Shown here: positions 32,901-43,978 of the stretch, one piece after another
Position numbering within the stretch: position 1 is the first letter of the stretch
Layout of the letters: every line of letters begins with the position of its first letter
From: Eretmocerus hayati
Lineage: Eukaryota; Arthropoda; Insecta; Hymenoptera; Aphelinidae
Assembly (NCBI GenBank): GCA_029851415.1
Contig: CM056742.1
Location: forward strand, 153,269,121 to 153,333,120
Direction of reading: 5' to 3'
DNA: 64,000 bases
The notes under the pieces: generated by a model
Database searches by the model: none
Told to the model about the DNA's origin: nothing
Seen by the model: only the letters and a program-made list of their open reading frames with translations
Made by a program: the position numbers and the translations under genes

Positions 32901-35900
32901 TTCAAAGGAATTTAATATCATTTACGAGTCAATCTTCCACGGAGGGGTTTACTTTCGGGGGAGGGCTTATACCATAGGAGAAACACGGTATTGGTTTTTG
33001 TGCGATTCTGCTTAAAAATCACCGAAATTTATTCGCTAAGTTTTGAATATCAAGATCAAGCATTATCCAACCCCATCCATCTATATTTACGTACATGCAG
33101 TCTGACGAAAGAGTGTATCCCATGTGGAAATTCGTTTGCGATTAATGAGCGCTGTAGATAGCTTTTACGTGGCAATTTTGGTACAGAAATACTGAATGTA
33201 ATTAGTCCTTGTCATTATTGTATGATTGACACGTAACACACTTCTAATGTTGTAAAGTAATTTACTGATCATCTTGTAGACTTTTGATACTAATGCTGTA
33301 AGCGCTCTAATGAGTATTATTACATCCTAATCGGCTGATGTAGCGAGAGGTGAACCACTCTTATTCTTTACTTTCTTCAAAATGGAAATTTTATTCTAGC
33401 AATAAAATTACGAACAAGAGTATAAGTACTCGGCTTTGCAATTCGGTCGGTTCCTTAGGCGATGACACCGAGAGACAATTTGAGATACTAGTGCCAGGCA
33501 AACAAATAATCCTTCATTTTTATTCGAAAACGGGTTTCTGAGTATCAAGATTTTTTTTCGACCTATTCCATCACCTAGGCGAGCACCTTAGTAAGTGATA
33601 TCGTACTGTACACCTAGAAGAAATTTCCCTTCGAAATGTTCAGAAGGTTTTTTTCAAACTTTGATTAATGATTTCATTCATCTATCAGTTGAATATCCCA
33701 CCTCAAAAAATTTTTTTGCGGAAATAAAAATTTTGAAATTATCTTGGCATTTGACAATCTTGTTGGCCTAAGTATTCATTCGTTTGGATGTATTTGATAT
33801 TTCCTGAATCTGGAGTTCTTTCAAACTCCTGATGAGAGTCCATTGAGTGGTTCATGACTCGCGCCTCTGTATTAAACTTGTACATACTTCTGTATCATAT
33901 CATTTGTATAACTAATATCCTTTGGCCAATAGTTTCATCTTGTAAAAATATCTATGATATATGCTCGATACGTGTGTGGTACACATATGGTCGGGTATTA
34001 TTATTATTTCGTCTCGAAACTCTTCGATCGAATCTACTCGGACTGATGAATTACAAAAAAATTTCCGTCGAAGCGTCTTGAAAACGGTTAAAAGTCAGAA
34101 TATTAGAGCGCTGCTTTGACATGATAAATGAGCGTATTCACTCAATAAAACCGAAGATAATTTTCCAAAAATGTACCATGCATGTCCGAAGAAAATTTCT
34201 TATTTTACGTAATGTATAAAGTACTTGTATCAGCTTGCTAGGAAATATTTTGCATGTTTGCGCATGATCGTTTCAACAACAAAAAAAACTCATCTCTGGT
34301 GATAAGCTTATCCAAAATCCAAATGACCCCTTAAACATAATAATCACGCAGCTATGTAAGAGCGAAAGGCCGGATCCATCGATAATTTGCAGGAGTCGTC
34401 GATGGCAGGAGTCTTGGAAGGATTCAACTTCAATTTTCTGCAGCTTCGAGAAGTCTCAGCCCACTACATTTCGACGACGACGACGATAATAATATTGTCG
34501 ATAATCTCAGCGATAGCGATCGGAAATCGGATGATGGTTCCGATCATTCAAACGAAAGTCGATGCTCGGTGAGCCATACGACAAAAATAAGTTTGCAATT
34601 GATGCCAGCACTTGTTCCAGCAGCGATTGTTCACCAACTGCCTTGTATAGCTGAACCTTTAGCAACTCTAAAATCGGTGCGTCTCGTAATGAGCATTGAA
34701 CGTATGAGTTCTGCTGGATTGCAATCTGTTATGCTGTCTAGTCTGTGCGGGGGTGAATCCAAGAATCTCATCTCCTGGTCTCAACAACTTGGTCTCGAGA
34801 AGGTGAAAAATCTTACCGATGTTCAAGATGACGACAAAAACAAGACTGATGCGAGTGAAGCTGATAGATTGTCTGGAGAAAGCCATCCAAAAGTCCCCAT
34901 GCTGATGGGTACCTACACCTGCTGCATATATAATTTTAGCGCAGTTGGCTCGTCTGATTGTGATTGAACTTGGTGCTGCTTCTTTAAAATAATGGAATTT
35001 TCGCATTAATCGATAAGAAAGGAATCCCGATGGAACTAATGAAAAGTTATTTGCATATAAATGTATTGCGGGGGTCCGCGAACTGACCAAGCCTGGGTTC
35101 AACAGTCACAATCAAACGAGCGAGCGAATTCATTCATAATAGTCATAAGCAAAGCTAAGCTCAGGACCATTATTTCTTCATACATCCAAAACACTTTACT
35201 AATTTGTAAAATACACATTACATTAAAAATCGTGTACATATATACATATGAAGTGCATCGCATGTATCAATTTCATTCATTTTGATGGACTTGGTCTTCT
35301 ACAAAGTTCTCTAGTTTTTCCAAGCAAAGAAAGAATTGAGCTATTCCAGAGCAGAGCTGAACGAACACAATTTTTTAAATGAAATTCAAAGGCCATTAAG
35401 TAAATGTTGGGTACTAAAACATTCCCAAAATTCCAAGGAGATCTCCTTCATGATCTAGAGAATTCTCAGAAATTTTTTCAAACGAACTGATAATTTATGA
35501 ATGGATGATAACATAAGAGAAAACGCAAAATGAAATACTCTATACTTTTGGGCACAAATGAACCCCCGACTCTGATCGATTGAAGTATTCTAATGCATTT
35601 CTTCATATGTCAAGCCTATTTTCGACAGATCATTGTGATAGTCTAGAAATAATTCGTATTAATTTTTTTAATTCGAGGCCAAATTTGAGTTACAAACCCA
35701 GTGAATAATACGACTCTTCTAAAACACTTAGAATCAAATTTTTCCAAATCTCCAAATAGCTCTCAGAATTTGCAATCGTTCGATTCTAGAAAAGTGTCAT
35801 GTATCACTAAAATAAAATTTTTTTACAGACAAACCACTCAATGAAGACATCAAACACGCGAGCCCTAAACCTATGCCAAGAACCCTCAAAAAGCAACAAG

Positions 35901-38281
35901 ACTCACTCGAAAAAGAAGCTATAAATAATAAGCCAGCAACAAAATTCATTGAGCATACTTCAAACAAACCAGACAGCCAGGCATCAACTACATCCACGAA
36001 ACTCGAAACAGCTCCAAACACGAAACGCAACGATTTATCTGACGTTACCGATCAAGCTAAAATCTCAAAGTCAGAAACAGTCACATCAAAAAAAACCAAC
36101 GCCATTTCAAACCACGATGACGAGGGTGAAGAAGGAATTCCCACTTACGAGAATATATTCGATTCTGTCGGTGTCTACGAGAACTGCAACCTTGCCAAAT
36201 CTAGACGTTCAAACGAGGCTCAAAATCATCGGAATAATATACCAACGCCAGCTCAACGACGACGTCTACCTTCGGCATCAAAACAGATTCAACAGCAGCA
36301 GCAGCAGCAACAAGTAGCGAATGTCAACGGCGGATCGGTCGACGAGTCAAAGAGATCGGTATCGAGATCGAGTGGTGGTTCACGAGACAGTTCGATCGGA
36401 AAGACTAGACCCACTGCAGCAAATAGACATCAGCAACCTACAGCAGCTTCAAGGAGAAAAGTCGTTTTAGTCAAGACCAACGGATCTGAAAGTAATTGCC
36501 AGAGAACAGGGACGCCGAGCTCTGAAAAAAATCGAGCTACCGAAGTGACCAGGTAAGATGATTCCCTGTCCATTTGGAAGACGCCATAAATCCACGCAAT
36601 GTTAGTTTTTGATCAGAACGTTCAACAGACTTCTTGATTTCCTCCTGCGAAGCTCTGTTTGAATTTATAACTTATCCTTGCCAATTTTTAAAAATGCCGT
36701 ATTTACACGGTATTGGAGTTCTCGAGTTATAAAGAATATTGATCCGAATTTTTTCATTTTCCTGCTGTTTTGATCTACTTTAGGCCTGAAATATAATTTC
36801 GTGTAAATTATGATGATGAGTCATAATCCGAGAAGCTCAGTTCTGAGATACCCGTCCTTGAACTGTACCTACTCAAATCGAATCAATACTCATGCAATAT
36901 TCATAACTTACAGGACGAAGAAGAAGCCCGTCGAGGTAGTCTATCAAACAGCCGTTTATAACATGAAAAACGAAAAATTATCAAAACCGAGTAGGGGAAA
37001 AGAGACGAAAGGGCCTCGTCTCATAAACGAATTTATTTGTGGTAGCAAAGTGAAGCGACCTTCGGATAAAAAGACCGTGAAAAGTATGTAATCATCATTT
37101 AATTCCTGAACCCTGCACTGCACAGACTCGAAATATCGTTAACTCATTTGTAATTTTATTACCTTATAGCTGCCACTGCGACACAAAATACGGGTAAAAG
37201 GAAAGAAGTACCTGTTGCTGTGAGCAGGTGAGTTCTACGTTTTTTAGGTATGTATTGACTAAATATCAAAATAGTTATAATTTCATTTATCTTCAGATGA
37301 TGGTGTTCACCTGGCAGTGATGAACTTCTCAACATTGATGATTTCCAATTTATACATCTAGGTCCATTTGTTACTAATTTTTGAAATACTATTATAATAT
37401 GTGAGACCAGAGTTCCTTACATATGTGAAATGAAAATTGACTCGCCATTGTTGACTGAAATGAATGGATTAATGGTATCAATAATTACCGAAAAAATATT
37501 AAGCTTTCAAGTATTCCTTCTTTTTTAATTACATCGAAATACTAATTGAGTTATACAAATAAAGGCCACGATACGCAAAAAATGCATTAGTCTTAATTGA
37601 TTCAAATACCTTTATGATACACTGACGAGTTCAACTGGATAGGTCCCATCGAAAGTCAGCGGATTGATCAATAAACGAATGCTATCCAATCATATTAAGC
37701 AAAAGCAAGCAAACATACCAAATTAACACACAGTTCGTCGTTAAAGATCAAAAATATAGGAGGTCGTGGGGTCTTTCATTCATGAGCTAAAATCGAAATT
37801 GAGATGCAAGGTATTTCTGTCAAAGAACAGGGTAAGAATCATGAATTAGATTTTGGGTAAAAAACCAACACGGATCGATCACAACGCATTTAGTAACAAC
37901 ACATATCCATCAATCAATGATCGATAATGAAAGAGTCACCAATATTACCCTAAATGATTCTCAAAATTGTCAAACACCGTCACGCAAAGCCCGATATCGA
38001 GAATACTTTATTCGTGCGATGATACTTTTTAAAAAGACTCGCCAAAATTTACAATATAATTAATGAATCTAATCGTTATTACCTTTAGATTATTCCATAG
38101 AGTTGGATCGAATTGGCCGTTAATGCGTGAGGTTAGAGCTTCTTGTAAAGATGCTTCAAGTATTGACTGTGTTGACTGCCATTTTTGGTCAGAGCATAAG
38201 AATCTATATCTCAAGAAAATTGGTATTGCTCCAATTGATATTAATAAAACCGACAAGCCCTTCCGTTCTTGCTCTACATAA
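22644..38281 (+). CDS. Unrecognised long Ser/Asn/Gln-rich protein, 9+ exons
   Basis: I do not recognise the family. Coding exons with matching phases are 22644-22829, 26276-26461, 27080-27992, 30626-31059, 32256-32661, 35829-36552, 36914-37083, 37170-37227 and either 37297-37300 or 38089-38281. The total is 1,026 or 1,089 residues; a possible extra exon at 34393 would add about 120 to 172. Exons 1-2 are charged and partly helical ([23 protein letters not shown]). Exon 3 is low-complexity Ser/Asn/Gly with one ordered block ([16 protein letters not shown]). Exons 4-5 carry the likely conserved motifs [34 protein letters not shown] and [15 protein letters not shown]. Exon 35829-36552 has [18 protein letters not shown] and an 8-Gln run. 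Many basic and Ser-rich stretches suggest a disordered scaffold or cytoskeleton/nuclear protein; that is inference. There is no signal peptide or membrane segment. The least certain link is exon 1 to exon 2 across 3.4 kb. Confidence 0.7.
23891..23924. repeat. (CGT)n microsatellite
   Basis: There are 11 perfect units of CGT plus one base, in the first intron of the unknown gene. It lies inside a chance frame (23791-24120) that reads the repeat as poly-Ser. Confidence 0.9.
25600..26038 (+). promoter_or_regulatory. Possible alternative non-coding first exon of the unknown gene
   Basis: A clean donor, AGAAG followed by GTAAAC, lies at 26039 with no coding frame before it. The next exon (26276) starts exactly with ATG, so a transcript beginning here would start translation at that codon and lack exon 1. 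A CT-repeat at about 25549-25562 lies upstream. The exon's 5' limit is a guess. Confidence 0.35.
28347..29116. mobile_element. TIR element in an intron (about 770 bp)
   Basis: The ends are inverted copies: GATTCCGCCGAAAGTGTGAT at 28355-28374 and ATCACACTTTCGGCGGAATC at 29090-29109, with similarity extending to ATATG outside. The interior has no intact transposase; frames at 28641-28976 on the minus strand and 28609-28800 on the plus strand are unrecognised. It lies between exons 27992 and 30626 of the unknown gene. I could not assign a superfamily or a clear target duplication. Confidence 0.65.
29917..30537. mobile_element. Long foldback element in an intron (about 620 bp)
   Basis: The arms are about 290 bp. 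AACAAAATTTTGG at 29921-29933 answers to CCAAAATTTTGTT at 30521-30533. Near the centre the arms are almost identical (CCCCCATGATTGTTAAACAG against CTGTTTAACAATCATGGGGG, and TTCATTTGGGTACCAGGCGC against GCGCCTGGTACCCAAATGAA). The centre is close to 30,225. It sits 90 bases upstream of the exon at 30626, so transcripts of this gene would carry a very long intronic hairpin. Confidence 0.8.
31680..31900. mobile_element. Possible degraded hAT-type MITE
   Basis: The left side GTGCGGTCCCAAGGGG and the right side CTCTGGGACCGGTA are inverted in their core (CGGTCCCA), and a C-run (about 31818-31831) lies inside, as the G-run does in the 1692-1846 element. I found no convincing target duplication, so this is tentative. 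Confidence 0.3.
34393..34966 (+). CDS. Candidate cassette or alternative terminal exon of the unknown gene
   Basis: The acceptor is ATAATTTGCAG (ends 34392). Entering in phase 1 from the exon ending at 32661 gives [20 protein letters not shown] and then an acidic block, [18 protein letters not shown], which looks like genuine disordered coding sequence. The best donor by sequence, GTGAGC at 34569, ends the exon in phase 0 and does not fit the next exon (phase 1 at 35829). The frame instead stays open to a TGA at 34964-34966. Donors after 34752 (GTGAAT) or 34908 (GTACCT) would keep phase, adding 120 or 172 residues; otherwise this is an alternative last exon. Skipping it also keeps phase. Confidence 0.45.
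38089..38281 (+). CDS. Alternative long last exon of the unknown gene
   Basis: The acceptor TTACCTTTAG (ends 38088) lets the phase-2 AG of the exon ending at 37227 be completed by A and continue as [18 protein letters not shown] to a TAA at 38279-38281, adding 63 residues with four Cys. The competing acceptor at 37296 stops after one base plus TGA. The tail ends about 450 bases before the convergent DDA1 stop codon. Confidence 0.5.
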
Positions 38282-38728
38282 AAGAAATGAACTATGGTTA
38301 TATCCATACATCAGGAAAGAAAATCAAGACAGATACAGAAATTCTTATAGTACATTGACTTTAATGACCTTAACCTACTCGATACATTTACATATTTAAT
38401 AACTTTGAAAAAAAGTAAGAGAAATGTATCTATCGTGTTCAATGGTACACAGCTTCGATAATCCAATTTTTCATCACCAAAAATGTGAGTATGAACTAGA
38501 TATTGTACAAAATAAGAAAACAACGCCCTAAATTAAGACCAGCACTCATTGAACACGACTCACGCATATAAATCATCACTTAATTATGAAGTAAAAATAC
38601 AAAATCCCTAAAAATGCCATTCAGAGGACAGAAATCGTTAAAATTCAGTTTGTACAATTGTGCATTATCCATACCGGTTTTTATGGAGGAGAATAGAACA
38701 CAATCAATTGGAAAATAGCTAATTATAC

Positions 38729-39651
38729 TTATAGTGTATTGAGATCCAGTCGTGGCCTTTTATTACGCGTTTCTTCTGGAGAATCACCATTGACTGATAA
38801 AATGTCTCGTTTCCTCTCACTTGCCTAAAAATATATATAGTTGAATATTTCTGAAATATAGGTTTCAGAATCTCCTACTACAGCATTAATTTTCATGGGG
38901 TAACTCACGTTTTTGTCCCACCTCTGGTGCAAATATTTCAGTATGATTGTGGTTTTTTCCGTTACAATGACTGCGAAAAAATGTGGCAATTAGTATGTCA
39001 ATAACAACAAATCATTAAGTCAGTGACGAGTCATTATATCTATCAGATTGCCTCATTTCGTATGTTTGAGATTTCTGACCCAATTCATATGAAGCTTAGA
39101 GTTATATATCGAAGTATTCAACATTTTTGGGATTTTAAAACAACATGAATAGTGAGCGCAAAACTGTCAATTTCGTGCATTATAATCTTGACTCCTACTA
39201 GCCATACTCAATGACCAGTTACCTTGTTCTGATGGATAGTCTTTTGTAGGTAAGTACACCGACGGCCTCTTTACACAGGTTCTGTTTCCATTGTCCGTGT
39301 GGAAATTTGCAAAATTATTCTCATCTATGGAAGGGAGTCCATTCAGAAATTCAGCAACTGACTGAAATGTTGATAAAGTGACTGTTAGATGTTTTCTGGG
39401 ATATGATAATTCACTGATGCAAGGTATAGATGAGAACATGACAAATACAAATATTTAAGGTTATATCAATGGCATACTACATCAGTAGCACACTTTGTTG
39501 GGAATATTCTCATTAACCGTGCATCAAACCCGAAATTGTAATCAAATACATCTTTCAAAGATGTGATTGACTTTTATTAATGTTCAAAAGTGACTGATCA
39601 AGACCAATATGACAAAAGTGTAAGTGTGAGGATGTCACAACAACTAACCAT
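38729..39651 (-). CDS. DDA1: DET1- and DDB1-associated protein 1
   Basis: Four coding exons on the minus strand: 39651-39649 (ATG only), 39361-39223, 38970-38909 and 38824-38729. Phases close exactly and give 99 residues, against about 102 in vertebrates. The diagnostic sequence is intact: SVAEFLNGLPSIDENNFANF, CVKRPSVYLPTKDYPSEQ, VIVTEKTTIILKYLHQRWDK, then a charged tail with ETRNKRPRLD. DDA1 is a core subunit of the DDB1-CUL4 (CRL4) ubiquitin ligase and stabilises the DDB1-DET1 module in the nucleus; the N-terminal part inserts into DDB1. The first exon is the least certain: an ATG followed directly by GTTAGT fits the phase-0 acceptor at 39361, but other start exons are possible. All coding exons are short, so simple ORF finding misses the gene. 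It is divergent from TBC1D31. Confidence 0.9.
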
Positions 39652-40262
39652 TTTTGAAGACTGTGAGCTCTCGTCGTCCAAAATCATCAGCGAAGAGGGT
39701 ATCAGGTATACAAGGATACAACACCACGACGATTAAAACAACTGGTAAACCAAAAATACGTTTTTACAAGGATTCCAAAACAAAACAATGTCCTAATACA
39801 GTGTAATCACGAATTTTGGTAGCAGCTGAGAAACGACACACTGAACGAGCTGCTTACTTTTCGAACGTTTTGATTGGCTTAGGCAAGATCTAGCGGTAGG
39901 TATACAACGTTGCCGTTTCTCGGCCTCAGTGCATCGGGAACGCGGGCTCGCGGCAGTCAACAGCTTCGACTTGGCAACAACGCACATCACGCTGCATCGG
40001 AAAAAGTTGCGCGTCTCCCTTTGAAAACTGTCAAAAACCGCTGAACGTCGGATCACCGAAGATAAGTAGGTAGTGCCGTTCCCTTCGTCGATTATACAAA
40101 TGCAGTTGGATCAGAATGTCAAGATGACCGAGCACCTGCTTCTAGACTCGTTACTTGAAAATATTACACTTCTCCAGCAGCTGCTACGGGTCTCTTGAGA
40201 GTTTATTGCTTTCTGCTCCTGAGTTACGTTAGGCGCGCAAAAGCCACTTGTTGCATGCAGAT
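39652..40262. promoter_or_regulatory. Shared DDA1 / TBC1D31 promoter region
   Basis: The two start codons are 611 bases apart and point away from each other. The middle (about 39,880-40,060) is clearly richer in G+C and CpG than the surroundings and has no TATA box I can see, which fits a bidirectional housekeeping promoter. The promoter role is inferred from position and composition. Confidence 0.6.
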
Positions 40263-42895
40263 ATGTCACGAAATGAATGGACAGATTTGGATAAATGTGT
40301 TTGCCCAAATCATTATGACTTCAAGATCAAGTCAGCATACACTGGCTGCCACTGTCCACCGAATATCAGCTTTTCACAATGTGCCTTTGACATGGAAGAT
40401 GAAGCAATCGTTGCCATAGATAACAATGGTATCGCCTACTACATTGACATGTCCAACAATGTTCCTGCATATAAAAAATTGGGCTGCGTTGGTATCAGTA
40501 CCACTGTTGCATTCAATCCTACAAATAGAAATGAGTTACTCATTGGACTGAGTTCCACGAATATCAAAATAGTCAAGATCAGTGCCATTGATGATTTCTG
40601 CTCGCTTACTGGTCACACTGCACCACCTAGTCACATATCGTTCTTCAGAGACCACTTCTTGACAGCTTCAAGCAAAGAAGTTATCGTTTGGCAATTGAAA
40701 ACATATTGCAAGGCTCATCAGCTACGTTTAAATGTCAGAAATCTTATCGTCAAGAAAGCTATATTTTCAAGTCTGGGGCTTGTTGCTGTTTTATATCAGA
40801 CTAATCTAATTCAGTGTTGGACCTTTCAACAATTTGGCAGTGATAACAAGATAGATGTGCAGAAGTATGGATTGAAAATTGTCAAGGATTTTGAATTTAC
40901 AAAGGATGGAAGAGCAATGATAGTATGTGGTTTGCAGAATAAAATCCTTGTCTTCAATACAACCACATGGGAAGTTATAAAAAATATGGATCTACATGGC
41001 AATTTCAGTGGTGGCAAGCAATTGAGTGTTGTGCCTGTGCCTCTTGATGGCGGAGCAAATTCCATTGTAGCTGTCCTCACATCAGATTGTTCTCTCAAAT
41101 TTGTGAGTCTAACATCATCTAGTATCGTTCAGAATTGTTGTGACTTAAAGAATGGAATCAAAAGAATAGCAGTATCTCATAATGGATACTATCTAGTTTA
41201 TATTAGTATTGAAGGTTTTTTAGACATCACTCTCTTAGACAAGGTGCTAAATATTAAATCAAAATCTAAAAATGATGAAAATAAGAGACCCAAGAACTTG
41301 CTAGCTCTCAAAGCTGAAGAGCAATTGAGCAAAGTACGCTTAGCTGTCAAAGAAGAATTGAAACTATCTAGACTTCTCCCAATTCTAAAGGAGTTTGGAG
41401 AATATCCTGAAAAACACAGAAGACTGATTTGGGCAACTATCATGGAATTACCAAATAATAAAAAAGCTTACATCAGTTTGTCAAATAAAGTGCCTCATGA
41501 AGCCATGTTTGATCTGTTGAAAAATGATCCATTGCTGGACAAGTGTAAAAGCTCACTCCTTGGGACAACAGTAAGCTGCTTACTTCACTGGTGTCCTGTT
41601 CTTGCAGAGTGTCTGTATTTACCCAAAATAGTGGCACCATTTGTCATGGTTTACCAGGTGAATACTTTATTTAATCAACTGTACTAGAACTGACTCTTAA
41701 GAATATGAAGTAATGATTGATGTGAAATTTGATTCCCTTTACAGAAAAATCCAATACTAGCATTTGAGACATCCATTTTCATATTACTCAATCACTGTCA
41801 AAAATGGTTTGAGTATCATCCCTTACCACCCCTGAATATCTTAGGAATGATGGAAAACATTCTACTGGAGGCAGATCCATCATTATTCAATCATTTTTGT
41901 GAAAGAGGGATTACTTCCACAACTTATGCTTGGCCACTACTCCAAAGTATGATGAGTGAAGTATTAAGTTCAAAAGATTGGCTGATTTTATGGGATCACC
42001 TACTTTCTGTCAAGAAGCCATGGTACCTCCTAATGTGCACTGTAGCGTACAATATTTTGTACCGCAAAACTATTACAACGAAATTGAAAACGTTGGAAGA
42101 TTTTCAACAATTTTATAAAACTCAAGGACATGTTTCTGTCAAGATGGTTCTGAAGATTGCTCATAAATTGGACAGTGAAACACCTCATCGAATTCATCCT
42201 CGCCGTTATCTCGAGTAAGACTACTGCAGCTCTTTTTGTAAACCGTTTTCATATGGATTGCCAAAATTAATGTCTCTTTACTTTTCAGAAATGACATCGT
42301 GCCTCTGCCGAAAAAAGGACCATACCCACCCTTTGTCCAATTCGAATTTCCGAAATACCTTACCGACGAACTCCGAGGCGTGAATTTGAAAAAGCTCAAG
42401 GAGAAGGAGCGAAGATTGCGAGGTTTTCAACTTCACGCCCTGGAACTATTGGAGGAGAAAAGGATCCGTATAGAAAGTGAAAATTTCGTCAGAAGAATCC
42501 ATGACATGAGACTGAACGGTATTTCTTTCAGAATAGCGATCTCTTGCGAATCCTTCCAGTTTGCTAATGCTATCATGATATTTTCAGAACTGCGAAAATG
42601 TTACGAGAATCAAGTATTTGAGGACGAAAGACTGCTAGAATATGCAAGACAAGAGACAGAAGATCTCGATCCTAGTAAGTATTTACAAGAAGAAATAAAA
42701 TGGAGTAACTTAGAATACCTGAATAGCCAGAAATGTCTCTGCAAAAAAGATGCAGAACAGAAAAGAGAAAGAAGTAGAAGTAAAAGTCGGAGTAGTAAGT
42801 CACTCCAAGAGCAAGTTGACAGACTGGAATTCGAAGTACAAAGTATACTCACTAAACTACGAAGTTCATCAAGATCAAGATCTAGGATAAGATGA
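40263..42895 (+). CDS. TBC1D31: TBC1 domain family member 31 (WDR67)
   Basis: Exons are 40263-41657, 41745-42214, 42289-42518 and 42588-42895, giving 800 residues. Residues 1-340 are divergent WD40 repeats. Residues about 365-620 form the TBC domain, beginning LPILKEFGEYPEKHRRLIWA and continuing through QKWFEYHPLPPLNILGMMEN and YAWPLLQSMMSEVL, closely matching vertebrate TBC1D31. I see neither an IxxDxxR nor a YxQ finger, so it is probably a scaffold rather than an active Rab GAP. A coiled coil follows (LKEKERRLRG, ELLEEKRIRI), then a short RS-rich tail (RERSRSKSRSSKS, SSRSRSRIR). Vertebrate TBC1D31 sits at centriolar satellites and supports ciliogenesis; a similar role here is inferred. The protein is about 250 residues shorter than the vertebrate one, mostly in the C-terminal coiled coil. 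The start is the first ATG in frame (40263). Confidence 0.92.
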
Positions 42896-43081
42896 TATTG
42901 TTAAAATAATGAGAAGAATGTATATTAATGGTTGGAAATACTCTAGTCGTTATAAGTTTCTTGATTGAATGATCATTGTAATATAAAAAATTATATTTCT
43001 TGTAATATTTACATACAGTTTGTATAAAAATATAAATTTTTACAAAATTTTGAGATTTTGTTCACAACAGAATATAATGTT
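42896..43081. terminator. Shared 3' flank between TBC1D31 and APRT
   Basis: Only 186 bases separate the two convergent stop codons. The stretch is very AT-rich with several AATATA/TATAAA-type variants on both strands but no canonical AATAAA in either direction that I can see, so the 3' UTRs of the two genes probably overlap. Confidence 0.45.
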
Positions 43082-43978
43082 TTATATATTATATTTTAAC
43101 AAGGAGTGTAACGGTGCATTCAGCTTTGATCTACCATTTAGTGATTTCAATTCAATTACGACCAAACATCCTTGGACATAAACACCAGAACTGGTCAACA
43201 ACTTTTCGGCAGCCGACATAGTCCCTGCAACGGTGGATTATTTTCATTCTTTGTTCGTCATTTTATTGTTACAAAACAATAAATGAAAGCTTACCTCCAG
43301 TAGCCAAGAGATCGTCGACGATCAGGGCTTTCTTCTTTCCTTTTATAGCATCTACTTGAATTTCAAACGTATCCTATGAGAAATTGTCGTCACTTATTAA
43401 CCGAATTTACCAGTCAATAAATTCAAGAATATTAATAGAAAAAAGTGACTTATGCTATTATACGCTTGAATATTGAGAAGAGAATATTTCTCTGATTATA
43501 CCATGGCATACCGTTATTTCTCTGGTCAGGATTCGACAACCAAAATTATCGGACAAAATGTTGCGGTATATATATGAACATTAAATTAGTTACCTCTCCG
43601 TACTCGAGTTCATACGACTGTGCAATAACTTTGCCCGGGAGTTTTCCCTTCTTCCTGATGGCAACGAATGGTTTCGACAGTTCCAGGCTGATGATTGGTC
43701 CGAGCAAAAAACCTCTTGAATCTAAACCTACGATCACTTCGACATCCAACATAGCCGCATATTCAACCATGAGATCTCTGAGCGCCCGAAAAGCAGTGAC
43801 ATTTTTCAGTATGCCAAAAATATCGCTGGAAAACAAGAAATATTTGACATTGAAATTTATCTGATCGTGCAACGATTCAAGTCTCTCGTTCTTACTGAAA
43901 TAGGATCCCTGGTTTTGGAAAATCTGGATGATCTACAACTGATTCCTGTAATATCCTCAATTTGTCTGCTTTTTCCAT
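43082..43978 (-). CDS. APRT: Adenine phosphoribosyltransferase
   Basis: Exons on the minus strand are 43978-43896, 43825-43594, 43373-43295 and 43224-43082; phases 2, 0 and 1 close exactly and give 178 residues, the normal family length. It converts adenine plus PRPP to AMP and pyrophosphate in the cytosol (purine salvage). Seen motifs: the N-terminal DHPDFPKPGILF, the GLDSRGFLLGP block, the IRKKGKLPG flap, SYELEYGE, and the PRPP-binding loop ALIVDDLLATGGTM with the acidic pair at about residues 125-126. Where most family members have FRDI, this protein has FHDI, created at the exon 1-2 junction. The stop is TAA 43084-43082. It is convergent with TBC1D31 and divergent from STAM. Confidence 0.95.

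Noticed and set aside
34387..34572. [12 protein letters not shown] frame as the coding frame of the 34.4-kb exon
   Set aside because: It does not match the incoming splice phase; the phase-matched frame gives a more protein-like acidic sequence.
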